A stretch of 64,000 bases of DNA from IMG/VR virus record IMGVR_UViG_3300035698_007355, positions 1 to 64,000 of that record, one strand, 5' to 3'. The notes beneath the pieces were generated by a model that saw nothing but the letters and a program-made list of their open reading frames with translations, was not told the DNA's origin and did no database searches. This DNA comes from a virus. Made by a program: the position numbers and the translations under genes. Position 1 is the first letter of the stretch, and each line of letters begins with the position of its first letter. This document shows positions 7,692-19,500 of this stretch, in pieces.

Positions 7692-9302
7692 TTACTTGTA
7701 TAGTAAACATACGCTTTCATATGATGGACTTGTAGATGATGTTGATGCTCTATCTAATGTTATTTTAAACTTCAAATTTCTACCAGGTATAGTAAACGTA
7801 TGTTCTAAAGCATTTTTAACTTTAGTTGTTATATCGTCCCATGTACCTGTAGCTCCACCTTGATTTGATACTTCGTACTTATCTCCATAAATATAATCAT
7901 TATGATATCTTCTAAATGAACAACTAGTTACATCATAATCAGCTACTAAATTAATACTTGTAGCTACTCCAACTGTTTTACTAATTGCTAAAATTAATCT
8001 ACCATCTGTTTCTGTTGTTCCTAAATGTTCCATCTTAGATGGGTCTTCTGTAAAATAAACGGTATAACTATCTTTCATACCAAATGGATTGTCAAGTCCT
8101 GATAATACTGTAGAGTTATTTACTGCTGACATAAGATAATCTGATATTACTTTTCTAGTATTATTGAAATTCACTGATGTAGTGCTTTTAGTAAAATTAT
8201 GTACAAATTCTTTTATTCTATACATACCATGTATTCCAGTATAAGGTATTGATACATCTATCCTTTCTCCTGGTCTTAATGAATGTAATAATACTGAAGT
8301 TACTTTTCCATCAGGATTACTAGACGTATTGACATCTAATTCAACATTTGCCTTTTCTTGTACTTCATCCATAGTATCTAAATCATCTGCATTAACTATT
8401 TTATCTTTTATCCATAAATCCGATTGAGAAGATGAATTTTCTTCTGTTTTTAATAATAATATATTTGAACTTTCTGTTTTACCATATACACTTACTCTAT
8501 TATAAATATTATTGTTATTTATACCATAATCTGACACGCCTAATAAATTAACACCAAACGCAATATTAGATACTGTATTTGTTATAGCATTAACAACAAA
8601 AGACCTAAGATACCATTGTGATGCTGTTATATCATAATATATATAACTATCCATAACAACTCTATCACATATATCTCCTATAATAGATATACCTGTCTGA
8701 TTTGCATATGTTGCACTTAGAACTGTAGATGGAAGATTAGTTACAGATATGTCCCATGTTACAGTATTATCACTTTGTAATGTCGCAGTTGCCCACGCAG
8801 AACCATTCCAAAATTGTAATTTAACATCTGAATAATTGTTTGATAATAACATAGCAAGCGCTTCAGCACCAGTTGCTGCCGCATATAATATACTAACAAT
8901 TTGGTCTGAAAATCCTGGATATTCTCTTCCAGTTATATTAACTGTCCATCCATTATTACTAGAAAGCCCATATGTAACATTATCTATTCTACCTGTAAAA
9001 ATATGTGTTGTAGCATCTGTTGAATCTGCATAAATATGAACATATTCTCCACCATCAAATTTATCTAAAAATCTACCTTGTATATTGGCTAAAGATATTC
9101 TAAAATTTGCTAACTTATTAGTAGCTGGTCTATTTAGAGTAGCATCAATAGTCCAATTATTAGCATCTGCTCCTCCATAAGAATCTAAAACTGTATATGT
9201 AACATCAGAATCGTCTATTATTTGAATTCTGGTATAAGTTATAGCAGTAGTTGGAATATGTACTGCACCGCTTGGATTACTTCTTAAATTTCTAACTGGC
9301 AT
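7692..9302 (-). CDS. Tail hub / baseplate-like protein
   Basis: This 536-residue protein lies downstream of the tape measure and a small tail protein, where tail tip proteins are found. It shows features of gpD/gp27-like tail hub proteins: an N-terminal part with strands and an IFTGRIDNVTYG segment (about 100-115), a central region with IYNRVSVYGKTE, and a GERIDVSIPYTGIHGMYRIKEFVH segment (about 345-370) typical of hubs. The C-terminal 120 residues look like an added beta domain. It has no signal peptide. Assignment is from position and motif style. Confidence 0.65.
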   Translation of the reverse strand: MPVRNLRSNPSGAVHIPTTAITYTRIQIIDDSDVTYTVLDSYGGADANNWTIDATLNRPATNKLANFRISLANIQGRFLDKFDGGEYVHIYADSTDATTHIFTGRIDNVTYGLSSNNGWTVNITGREYPGFSDQIVSILYAAATGAEALAMLLSNNYSDVKLQFWNGSAWATATLQSDNTVTWDISVTNLPSTVLSATYANQTGISIIGDICDRVVMDSYIYYDITASQWYLRSFVVNAITNTVSNIAFGVNLLGVSDYGINNNNIYNRVSVYGKTESSNILLLKTEENSSSQSDLWIKDKIVNADDLDTMDEVQEKANVELDVNTSSNPDGKVTSVLLHSLRPGERIDVSIPYTGIHGMYRIKEFVHNFTKSTTSVNFNNTRKVISDYLMSAVNNSTVLSGLDNPFGMKDSYTVYFTEDPSKMEHLGTTETDGRLILAISKTVGVATSINLVADYDVTSCSFRRYHNDYIYGDKYEVSNQGGATGTWDDITTKVKNALEHTFTIPGRNLKFKITLDRASTSSTSPSYESVCLLYK

Positions 9303-9303
9303 T

Positions 9304-12300
9304 TTAACTTATTTCCTCACTACAATAATCTATATTATTACCACAAGACCTGAAGTAATAATCTGGTTGCCAATATTGCCAATTACTATATGAACAACTT
9401 AAATCAGCCCACATCCATACTTCTCCTGTGCCTTCATAATCTATATCTGTTAATACTTCGTACCAAGTGTCGTTAATCTGTATTGCTTGTGATGCATTGT
9501 TCGAATTAGCTATTTTAATTGTAGCACACTTACTACCTTGATTAGCTACATACATAGACCAATTCATAGCTGTACTACCATATCCTTGATTTTCTATCGT
9601 TAATATTGGTGTATTAGCATCTTGTCCAAATGGAGTTACATTCTTAGCTGTAGGACTCCAAGGATACCAATCTATATATTGTATTCCAGATGGCATTGTA
9701 TAATCCCATCCTGTGTAATAAAATATCATATCTCTTGTATAATTTATAGTATAATCTGATGTGTGTGCTCTTATATAAAATGATGTACTATTACCACCAA
9801 GATAATCATATTGAATATCATTTATTGTTAAATTTCCAGCATAAGCACTTTTAATAGTTATAGGATAATTAACACTTCCAGTTGAAGTATTAATAAATGC
9901 TGATATTGATGATAATGTTATAGTATATTGTTGTTGACTATATGTATAATTAACATCTAAACTAGTAATATTTATTGTTCCACCACCATAATTTCTAAAT
10001 GATAATGGGATATTACAATATCCATTTGAATCTGCTACGCAATCATTTATATAATCATTCATCTCAGATTCGAAACCACTAACCGTTTGCGAGCTAGTTA
10101 AATATCCGGATACATTCATTATTTGTGTTGTATTACTTCCAACATACATTTCAACATTTAATGGATAAGCATTTCCAATTAATATAAAATACATATCATA
10201 TCCTGGAAATGCATTATAATTTCCTACACTAGCTAAATAGAATAATTCACCATCTATATAACTACCATCTGATGCTCCAAGTTGTAAAATAAATGGAGAA
10301 GTATAATTAGCATATATTTCTACATATACATCATTTGTTGAATTTATTGTTCCAGTTAAATTACATACAATATCTTCAACATTGTTTGTTAACGTTACTG
10401 CACAATTTCCAAAATCAGGTGATACTGTTGATGGTAAAGATGCTCCAACTCTGATAACTCCTGTAATATTACTAGTGATATTACTAATTGCACTTTTTAT
10501 AGTTATATTTTTAAGTGTTGCATTTAAATCTATACTTGTAATATTTTGTACATATCCATAATGTGATATAGGAGATGCATCTCCATATCCAAGTAAAACT
10601 CCATCATTTCTATTTTGTTGTTCTAATATAATATCGGTATTTACTCCAATAAAATCTATAGCAGTATCTGTAACTACTGCGTTTTTCGGTATCTTAACAT
10701 AAACAGCACCATAAGTATCTATTTTATCATACACTATTTCGGCATATGATTCTCCACCATAGAACGTTGTTAATTCTTTTGTTCCACTTAAAGCTGTATT
10801 ATTTATTAAAATATTATTTCCATAAATATCTACATCTAATAATCCAGATGTTCCTGTCATATTAAATGTTAAATTCAAGGGTACATCGTACTGATGTGTA
10901 GTAATATAAAAAGTATAATTGTCCCCTCCAGTATAATTTAATTGGAATGTTGATTCACTATTACTGTTTGTTGTTTTAGTGAAATATTCGTCTGTAATTG
11001 TAATATTAACTGATGTTGTATTTGTTCCACAAGATAAGTTAATATCTTCTGTTGTATGTACATAATCTATACATACTGTTTGTCCTGTTATACTTGCTGT
11101 GACTTCAAACGTATAATCACCATTATTAGCTATTTCTATTTTTGGCGAATCTACAGAACCATTGATTGTTATACTACCATTAACTAACACATATTCTGAT
11201 GAATTAAGTGGTGTGCCTACATCTTCTCCAAATCTACTATCCCAACCATTACATTCTAATTTCCAAGCACCAATATCGTCTATTGGTGTTGTTAAATTGT
11301 TAACATTAGCTTCTACGCCTTGTGGATACGTAACCGCTATAGTATTATTTAACGCTATTTCTCTAGTATAAGTATCTATAGTTAAATTTGTTATTCTAAC
11401 ATATTCACGTCCATTATAACAATTTAAATCTAATACGTTCGAATATCCTGTATGGTTTACAATAACACTTATTTCTGAACTTGTTAAACATGAATCTAAT
11501 AATGAGAATCTTTTTACATTTGTTCCTTGTCCAGTACCAATTGTAAATTCACTGGAAATAATTCCAGTTGGATTAGTCCAGTTTGCTCTTATCTTTACAC
11601 TCGGACAATTTGGATTTGTGTTACAACTTGACCAATCAGTCCATATTCCATTACGCATTGGAAGATTAGTAGTAATATAGCCTGAAATATCGTAACTAAC
11701 TAACTCATCTCCGCTTACAAGTATTATATTAGTTGAATTTCCACTTGAATATAGTACATCATCTTTAAACCATTTATATTGATATTGTACATTAGTGTCT
11801 TCTACATTTGTAGCGTTACAATATCCATTTATAACAGATATATCATCATATATACCTAATCCAGCTGGGTCAGTTCTAGCTGATTGAGTTACTATTGGAT
11901 AAGCGTCTAGTGTTATTGGTGTACTATTTATCCATAAAACACTATATGTAGTTCCATTATAAGCTCTACAACCAAATTTCCAAGTATCTCCAACATTAAC
12001 AGACGCATTATTAATAGTATTTACATTATATAATATTCCTGAAGTTGTTGTTGATGTGTTTCCACCAGAATGTTCTGTATCATTTAAATACCAAATATAC
12101 TCATAAACTACATCATTATCATCTATATTTGTAGCATTACAGTATCCTAGTAAATTATTATCAGCATATTCATCACCATAACTTGTTGTTATATTAGAAC
12201 TTCTCATTACAGTAGCTGCCTCTAGAAAAAAATAACTTGAACTATAAACGAATGTAGTATTTTCTGCGCCATCTGTAGTTGACCAGTTAGTTGCGTTTAT

Positions 12301-15300
12301 TTTAATGTAATAAAAATTTGCTGCTAATTCTGTAATGTTCCAAGTATAATTACAATTAGCACCAGAACATAAATTAGCAACTGTGTCGCTAACTATTAAA
12401 TTAGTTGCTGTAGCTTGTGTTGCGCCATAGTAAATAGAAAAGTTACCATTTGTCTTTCCAGACGTAAACCAATATAAGTTCTCACTACTATAAGGAGGTT
12501 GAATTCTCGTTACTGCTCTTGGTGTTGGTAAAAAAGCCCACCAGAATTGGTCATCTGTTGAATAACCAACTGTCCATCCTTCTTCCCAATTTGTAGCATC
12601 AATTGTTCCAATTGTTACATTTATATATCCACTAAATGCTGTATTTTGTAAACTATAATTATTATTTGATGATACTGGAATTGCAAATACGTACGCATAT
12701 CCACAATGTTCTTTATCTGAACAAGTTCCTGTTCCTGTAGCATTTCCACCACCAGTTATATCTCCAACTACTGTATTATAAGAACCATAAGATGCCCCAG
12801 TTGCAAAATCTATCTGTGCATGTCCACTATCTCCGTCTGTATAACCATCAACATTACAATAACCTATTCCGCCTGTTCCTGCTGTAATATTATTTACGTT
12901 AATATTATTACTTCCTACTAATGGATATAAATTTATTTGTAAATAACTAACATTTCCACCAGCCGCTTGATATCCTGTATCTGAACCACCATCTAATCCA
13001 CTAGGTTGAGTAATATTATAAACATTAATATTATTTAATATTCCTGCAAATTCTATTAATATATTCTCGGTTCCTCCTGTTTTAACACAAGTTGCTCCAT
13101 TATTTGTGTCTGCACCACCAGTTCCTCCTTGTCCACTATAAATATTATATATTGTTAAATTGTTAACATTACCAGTATTAGATGTTCCAGTAACTTCAAA
13201 ACTTATTTTTCCACCATCTCTTCCACTCATTGACATTCCATCAAAAGATGTAAGGTCAGCATTTCCACCATCTCCAGCATTTATATTATATATTGTTAAA
13301 TTATTTATATTTGTTGATAACCCATATACTTCTACATTTATATCTGCTCCCGAACCACCCCATGCAGAATCTCCAGGGTCATAATTATCACAAATAGCGT
13401 CCTCTCCTCTTTCTCCTGTATAATCGTGAATTAACACATTTTCTATTACATCGTATGTACCATACAATAAATTTGTGCTTCCTTTATTATCTCCAGCTAC
13501 GCAATCATCATTACAATCAGTAGTACCATCTGTACCAAGTGTATTTCCATGTAAATTTATATTATAAATTTTAGTACCAGTTCCTCCTATAGACAATATA
13601 TATTTCACTGTACCGCCCATGCCCCCCTCTGAACATATATCAGTAGCACCACTTCTATCACCATCTCCACCACTACATCCTATAATAGAATTATCTCCAT
13701 AATTAGAAAATCCATTTATTGTTAAAAAACTTCCAGTTGAATATAATATCTTTGTCTCTCCACCATCTCCCCCATCATTATTTGAACCACCAAATCCACC
13801 ATCACTTCCATTTCCACATTGTGAATAATTAAAACTCACATCTCTAATAGTTGTATTAGATGATGTTCCATAATAAATATACGAATCTCCACCCCGTGTT
13901 CCTCTGTCATCAGATGCAAAATATCCATCTCCACCTCTAACACCTTGTAAAACTATATTTTTAAATAAGTTATTCATTCCTCCAGTATCAATAATACCAT
14001 ATGCGTTTCCTCTAAAATCATCTACATATTGACTACCAGGTGATATTATATCTTCTGTGAAATTAATATATATTAAAGTAGTATTTGAACCCGTTAATAC
14101 AATACCTGCTTTATCATTAGTTATTGGATAATTTACTCTTCCTCCTGCTATATATACTCGCTCTACATAAACATTAGATGTATCTATAAATAATGAAGTC
14201 ATATTTTCATAATTATTTCCTAAAATACAAACGCTTTTATTAACATGTAAATCTGTATCTACTGTTGATTGATTTACATAAATTATATCTCCTGTTGTTG
14301 TTCCACTATCATCTATAGCTAATTGAACTGTAGCAAAATCATCTTGAACTACTATTACATCTCCATTGCACATATCTGGTAAAACAATATTATCATCTGA
14401 AGATGTTGCATTACCAGCATCATTAGATAAAAAACATGATACTCTTATTACGTCACTTACACTAGTTAATGAATTAGATATGTTTAAAACGTTATTATTA
14501 CCATCATTAATATTTGAATAATATGTTGAAGAACTATAAACGTTATTAATATATAACGAACAATTAGCACTATAAAAACCTCCTCCAACTACCGTTGTTG
14601 AATTTAAATAAATTTTTATATCTGTAGATGAATTAACAACAATTGGTGTAAATACTATGTCATTAATTATAGGAGCTCCACTAGGTATATTTAATTCGTT
14701 ATAGTCATAAAGATTTTGTACTTGTGTTGCATTAGCTTCTAATCCTTTATAAATTTTAATTTCATCGAATAGTCCACATCCATATTTATTTATTGTATCA
14801 CTATCACGAGTGTCTAGTCTTGCTCCCAAATACATATTACCATTAAAAGTAGTTATTCCTGCTCTTGATGCGTTATTACAAAAAGCACCATCATAATAAA
14901 CGTTTAAATTTGAAGGACTTGCAGTTGCAACGAAATGATGCCAATTTCCATCCATAATGTCAACACTACCATTATCCGGGTCACAAATAACACCATTAGT
15001 ATGGTAACCATATTGATAAGTAAATCCATAATCGATTGTTGCCCCAGAACCAGTTATTCTATATTCCATATTATTAGTCCATCCACCATCTTTAGCTATA
15101 GACCAAAATCCTGAACATCCTGTAGTATTTTTCCACCAAAAACTGATAGTTTGTTTATCAGAAGCTGGAGTAAAATCATAGTTAGTTGCTCCAAAATCAA
15201 TGTAACTTGTACCATAAGTACTTAAATTATAAGAATAACTACCACCATCTCCACTTATATTAAAAGTAGGAACATCTGTTGAGAAAGGAGTAGTATACAT

Positions 15301-16140
15301 TGTTCCGTTATAACCATTCCAATTATCGACTGCTACTGAACCGCTACCTTCTTCTGCGTTCATATAACCTACCCTATAAGCAGTATCATCAAACCATGGG
15401 TCAACAAGTATAATATTTAAATTCTGTTCCCCTCGTATATTTATAAAATGAAAATAAATTTTAGTATTATCTATTACTTCAGCATAATCCAAATTACTAC
15501 ATTCATCTTTTAAGTCTATTTTTATTCTCCCAAATGTATAATCACAATCATTATAAATACCATCTGGTATATTTATTTCTTTAAGATTTTCTATTCTCCA
15601 AGTAAGTTTATAATTTCTAGTATCTTTAGGATTCCAATTTACATTATAATCATATGGGAATTGTTCTTCGTCTGTTGATAATGGATAAAAGTCCATTGTT
15701 TCTATAAGCGAACCAGCGTAACTTCCCCTTGTACCATATTTATAATTAGGTGAATCTTTAGTTACTGAGAAGTAGGATGATGTTATATATTCTGTACCAT
15801 TTATTGTATCGGTACTTGTATGATTAATAAAGTCTATTTTAGTATTGATTAAGCTTCTACTTAACTGTTCATAATAATCGTCTGGATAATAACAACGCGT
15901 AGCAGTTTCATAACCACCATTAGCTATAACCTTTGGACATTTGATATTGATATCATAATAACTATCTAATTTAAAATAAGTTCTTTCTGCTTCTACTACC
16001 CACTTTTCTTTTGCAATGATTGTATCATCTAAAGAAAGGGTTGTCCAATCTTTGTCGAATTGCCATTTAAGTGTGCCTCCTGCGAAGGCTGCTAATACTA
16101 TAATAACTATTCCAATTATAACTGTAACATTGTTCTTCAT
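9304..16140 (-). CDS. Giant LamG / beta-helix surface protein, 2278 aa
   Basis: This is the largest gene in the window. The product has an N-terminal membrane segment (about residues 3-25), a LamG/concanavalin-like domain (about 325-480, with SFWWKNTT, WHHFVATASP and LFDEIKIYKG), a long Gly/Asp-rich right-handed beta-helix-like region (about 600-1150, many GGDGG and INNLTIYNI repeats), and Ig-like or other beta segments up to the C-terminus. It has very many N-x-S/T sequons, as in archaeal N-glycosylated surface proteins. Lying between the tail hub and a small tail protein, it may be a virion spike or fibre; a host-surface protein is the alternative. The membrane anchor is unusual for a virion fibre. 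Confidence 0.7.
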   Translation of the reverse strand: MKNNVTVIIGIVIIVLAAFAGGTLKWQFDKDWTTLSLDDTIIAKEKWVVEAERTYFKLDSYYDINIKCPKVIANGGYETATRCYYPDDYYEQLSRSLINTKIDFINHTSTDTINGTEYITSSYFSVTKDSPNYKYGTRGSYAGSLIETMDFYPLSTDEEQFPYDYNVNWNPKDTRNYKLTWRIENLKEINIPDGIYNDCDYTFGRIKIDLKDECSNLDYAEVIDNTKIYFHFINIRGEQNLNIILVDPWFDDTAYRVGYMNAEEGSGSVAVDNWNGYNGTMYTTPFSTDVPTFNISGDGGSYSYNLSTYGTSYIDFGATNYDFTPASDKQTISFWWKNTTGCSGFWSIAKDGGWTNNMEYRITGSGATIDYGFTYQYGYHTNGVICDPDNGSVDIMDGNWHHFVATASPSNLNVYYDGAFCNNASRAGITTFNGNMYLGARLDTRDSDTINKYGCGLFDEIKIYKGLEANATQVQNLYDYNELNIPSGAPIINDIVFTPIVVNSSTDIKIYLNSTTVVGGGFYSANCSLYINNVYSSSTYYSNINDGNNNVLNISNSLTSVSDVIRVSCFLSNDAGNATSSDDNIVLPDMCNGDVIVVQDDFATVQLAIDDSGTTTGDIIYVNQSTVDTDLHVNKSVCILGNNYENMTSLFIDTSNVYVERVYIAGGRVNYPITNDKAGIVLTGSNTTLIYINFTEDIISPGSQYVDDFRGNAYGIIDTGGMNNLFKNIVLQGVRGGDGYFASDDRGTRGGDSYIYYGTSSNTTIRDVSFNYSQCGNGSDGGFGGSNNDGGDGGETKILYSTGSFLTINGFSNYGDNSIIGCSGGDGDRSGATDICSEGGMGGTVKYILSIGGTGTKIYNINLHGNTLGTDGTTDCNDDCVAGDNKGSTNLLYGTYDVIENVLIHDYTGERGEDAICDNYDPGDSAWGGSGADINVEVYGLSTNINNLTIYNINAGDGGNADLTSFDGMSMSGRDGGKISFEVTGTSNTGNVNNLTIYNIYSGQGGTGGADTNNGATCVKTGGTENILIEFAGILNNINVYNITQPSGLDGGSDTGYQAAGGNVSYLQINLYPLVGSNNINVNNITAGTGGIGYCNVDGYTDGDSGHAQIDFATGASYGSYNTVVGDITGGGNATGTGTCSDKEHCGYAYVFAIPVSSNNNYSLQNTAFSGYINVTIGTIDATNWEEGWTVGYSTDDQFWWAFLPTPRAVTRIQPPYSSENLYWFTSGKTNGNFSIYYGATQATATNLIVSDTVANLCSGANCNYTWNITELAANFYYIKINATNWSTTDGAENTTFVYSSSYFFLEAATVMRSSNITTSYGDEYADNNLLGYCNATNIDDNDVVYEYIWYLNDTEHSGGNTSTTTSGILYNVNTINNASVNVGDTWKFGCRAYNGTTYSVLWINSTPITLDAYPIVTQSARTDPAGLGIYDDISVINGYCNATNVEDTNVQYQYKWFKDDVLYSSGNSTNIILVSGDELVSYDISGYITTNLPMRNGIWTDWSSCNTNPNCPSVKIRANWTNPTGIISSEFTIGTGQGTNVKRFSLLDSCLTSSEISVIVNHTGYSNVLDLNCYNGREYVRITNLTIDTYTREIALNNTIAVTYPQGVEANVNNLTTPIDDIGAWKLECNGWDSRFGEDVGTPLNSSEYVLVNGSITINGSVDSPKIEIANNGDYTFEVTASITGQTVCIDYVHTTEDINLSCGTNTTSVNITITDEYFTKTTNSNSESTFQLNYTGGDNYTFYITTHQYDVPLNLTFNMTGTSGLLDVDIYGNNILINNTALSGTKELTTFYGGESYAEIVYDKIDTYGAVYVKIPKNAVVTDTAIDFIGVNTDIILEQQNRNDGVLLGYGDASPISHYGYVQNITSIDLNATLKNITIKSAISNITSNITGVIRVGASLPSTVSPDFGNCAVTLTNNVEDIVCNLTGTINSTNDVYVEIYANYTSPFILQLGASDGSYIDGELFYLASVGNYNAFPGYDMYFILIGNAYPLNVEMYVGSNTTQIMNVSGYLTSSQTVSGFESEMNDYINDCVADSNGYCNIPLSFRNYGGGTINITSLDVNYTYSQQQYTITLSSISAFINTSTGSVNYPITIKSAYAGNLTINDIQYDYLGGNSTSFYIRAHTSDYTINYTRDMIFYYTGWDYTMPSGIQYIDWYPWSPTAKNVTPFGQDANTPILTIENQGYGSTAMNWSMYVANQGSKCATIKIANSNNASQAIQINDTWYEVLTDIDYEGTGEVWMWADLSCSYSNWQYWQPDYYFRSCGNNIDYCSEEIS

Positions 16141-16141
16141 T

Positions 16142-16510
16142 TTATTCCTCTATAAGTGTGAATTTATAAACATAAGATAAATTTCCTCTTTTTCCAGAAT
16201 CATTAAATCGTAATGTTCCTGGTTTTAGATAATAATTTCCATCATGTAATCCATCTACATATGCATGTACTGTAACATCATCAAATGCTTCTATTTGTGC
16301 ACGTTTAGTCCCCAATTCTGTAAGAGTAGCGCCTATTACAACACCAGATACAGCTAGTTCCCATTGTTGCGCATTTAATCCTATAATATTAACTTGTGAT
16401 AATGATTTTCCTAATACTACCTTTCTAGTCTTTTGTTTTCTCATAGGTGTAAGAGTTTCAACATCTAGAGTTATTGAATTATATACTAATGTTTCATTAT
16501 AATTTGCCAT
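16142..16510 (-). CDS. Small tail protein, distal-tail-like
   Basis: This 122-residue beta-rich protein lies one base downstream of the tape measure gene. The pattern ETLTPMRKQKTRKVVLGKS with the C-terminal GNLSYVYKFTLIEE resembles short distal-tail or tube-like proteins that link tube and tip. Its position supports a tail tip role; the sequence alone is not decisive. Confidence 0.5.
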   Translation of the reverse strand: MANYNETLVYNSITLDVETLTPMRKQKTRKVVLGKSLSQVNIIGLNAQQWELAVSGVVIGATLTELGTKRAQIEAFDDVTVHAYVDGLHDGNYYLKPGTLRFNDSGKRGNLSYVYKFTLIEE

Positions 16511-16511
16511 T

Positions 16512-19500
16512 TTATTTTACCTTTAATTGTTCTTCTAATCTTGAATATAATAATTCTATCGCGTCAGCATCATCTGTAGAATTATTTCCATCTATGTTAA
16601 TAGTGCCAATATTTATATCTGACGAACTTGAACTTGAACTATCCCCATTTTGAATAGGTGAAGTAGGCGCATATGACATTCCATTATTTACTAATTCTGT
16701 ATATAATACTGGATTTTGTGATTGATACGGATTAACATCTTTATTTAATATCTCGTTTGCTATTTGTTCATATGGTGATAATACTCTTTCATCATTAGGT
16801 TCTATACCTAGCCCATAAGACATACCATTAGGGTCTAGTAATTCCGCATCTTTTAAATAAATATAATCTCGATATTCGGATATTAAGCTTTTAACTTTAC
16901 TAATTTGAGCATCAAGTGATAAATTAATAAGGTCAGCATCAGATAAGAATCCAGCAGCATAAAGTTCTTCTGCTGTTTTAGCATCTTCCCATGTTGTTTC
17001 AAGGTCTATTTGTTGAAGTATTTGAGCATCTAATTCTGCTTGAACTAATTTCATAGCTGCTATAGTTGCCTCTGCTGTCTCAAATTCTACTTGTCCAAGT
17101 CTAGCAACAGCGTCCCTATATTCGTTTACCTTATAATGTTTTTCATCATAATCTATATCGTGTTCTAATTGCGCAATATCATATTCTCTATTCATATCGT
17201 CTAATGTACTATTATCATCAGCAGACCCATCGGAAAATCTAGATGAAGATAATAATAATGCTTGATATTGTGTTACTGAACTAGAAACATTTTTTCCTAA
17301 TTCTGTTCCAGACGCAACTGTACTTTTAATAAATTGTTGTACTGTTTCAACCCATGCTGTATATGAATCTTGTTGTGATGCTAATTCATCATTAGTTCCT
17401 TTTACAGAATCTGTAAGTTTTAATTGTGCTAATCGTTCTTTGTCTATTGCTAAACTCATATCGTGAAGATGTTGTAATGATTCTGTTTCTCCAGTAAATC
17501 TAGCATCCCCATATTCACTTAATAACTCTTTTTTAATTTCTATTTGTGATTTTAAAATATTATTTACATATTTAAACGCTACTCCAGCTTTTTTAGATAT
17601 TGATGCAAACTTTTCTGTAGAATCAGTAGCATCATCAGTAATATTTTTTGTAATTTCCATATTTGCATTATATCGTTCTTGATATGATATTGAATCAGAA
17701 TATTCGGTTTTTAAGTTTTCGACTTCCACTCGGAACTCAGCCGTTGATGCTTTATCTAGTGCAAAAAGTCTTGCTTGTTCTTCTAATGCTACCTTAAATT
17801 CATCATATCCCTGTATAGTGTTTATTATTGATTCATCTAATGTACCATATTGTTTTTCTAGAGTAGCTAAATCTTGTCCTTCATTATCTATTCTTTCTTG
17901 AACAGATTGTGATGCATCTCCATATTTCATTAGTTCATTAGTCAAATTAACCATAGCATCTGCTCTTCCTTGTTTTCCTTCTGCATCTCCTAATGCAATA
18001 TTTAATTCTTTTACTTTTTGTATAGCAATGTTTATTTCACTTTCAGACATCTGCCTAGTAGTTGCCCTTTCTACATCTTTAGCATATTGTATTCTAGCAT
18101 CTCGTACCCCTTTAAAAGCTTCTTGTTGTTCTTTTGGAGTACCATCAGCATAATCATAATAAATTTTTAATTCAATTTCTTGTAACTCTGTAGCAGTATC
18201 TACACCTAAAGTGTCTAACACATTTTCTCTATACTCTTTATATGAATCGCCTACTTTTTTAACATTAGCTGCTTCTTTCAACATAAGAGCTTCACCACTA
18301 TTCCATCTATCTCCAGTTTCTGGCATAAACCTCATACTACCTAAACTACTAGCATCTTCTTCACCAAATACTTCTTGTCTACCCTTAGCCATATTATTAA
18401 ATTCACGACTAAGTGTATTCAAATCATTAATTGTTTTTAATGCTCCTGTTACATCTATATTCATACTTGTAGCGAAATTTGCCCATCCAGAACCAATATT
18501 TCCCCAATAAATCTTCCATTGATTAGCAGTTGTACTCATTTGAATATCAAACTCTGCTTGTAGGGACATAGCGTTTTCAAATTCATCAGACGCCATAACT
18601 ATATTTTTAACTAAATCTAAATAATTAGATGCTAATCCTAATACAGCACTTCCACCTACTCTACCAAAAATATCTGTAGCTATACGAAGTTTTTCAGTTT
18701 TATCTGAAGTATTAGCTATAGTTCCAATTAATCTTAGAAATGCTTCATTAGCATCATCATTTATAGCTTTCGAAACATCGGATGCAAATTCTCCTTTATA
18801 AAGGGCTGCAATTTTCTCAGTTTCAGTAGCCATTCTAGTGAATACTGTTTTCATACGAGTACCAGCTCTCTCAGCTTTCATACCCATATCAACTAATGTA
18901 GCACCTATTGCTGCGCTTACATCTAATGTAACACCTAATTGGTGAGCTGATGTAGCCATTTTAAGCATAGCACGACTTATTTCTGAAGAATTAGCGGCAG
19001 TATTATTGGATAATTCATTAACAACACTAGCCATATTTTCAGCTTTTACAATTGGTTCATCATATGCTGCTGATAATTTAGCCAAAGCCAAACCAGCTTC
19101 TTCTGTTGTAAGAACTGTAGCAGCTCCCATCATAGCTGTTACTCTTGTAAACTCTGTAATATTTGTAGCACCACGAATACCTAACTGACCAGCAATTCCT
19201 GCTATTTTAGCTAGTTCTGATGCTGATTCGGGTAAAGTTCTAGATAAATTTATAAGTTCCCCACGTAAATTTTTAAGGTCATCCCCTGTCATCTTTGTTC
19301 TTTTCTGAACGACAGCCATCTCAGTTTCTAAATCAATTAATGGTTGGCCTATTGCTTTAAATGCTAACTTAGCAGTCATAGCAACTAATGCTACATTTAC
19401 TAATGCCCATCTAACATTGGTCATTCCTTTAAGAAATCCTTTAACGCCACCAGCAGACTTTGTGGCTGTTGCGCCAAGTTGCATCATAGAAGCGCTTGCT

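Noticed and set aside
7564-7863. Plus-strand frame opposite the tail hub gene end
   Set aside because: It lies across the hairpin and the end of the real minus-strand gene; no ribosome site.
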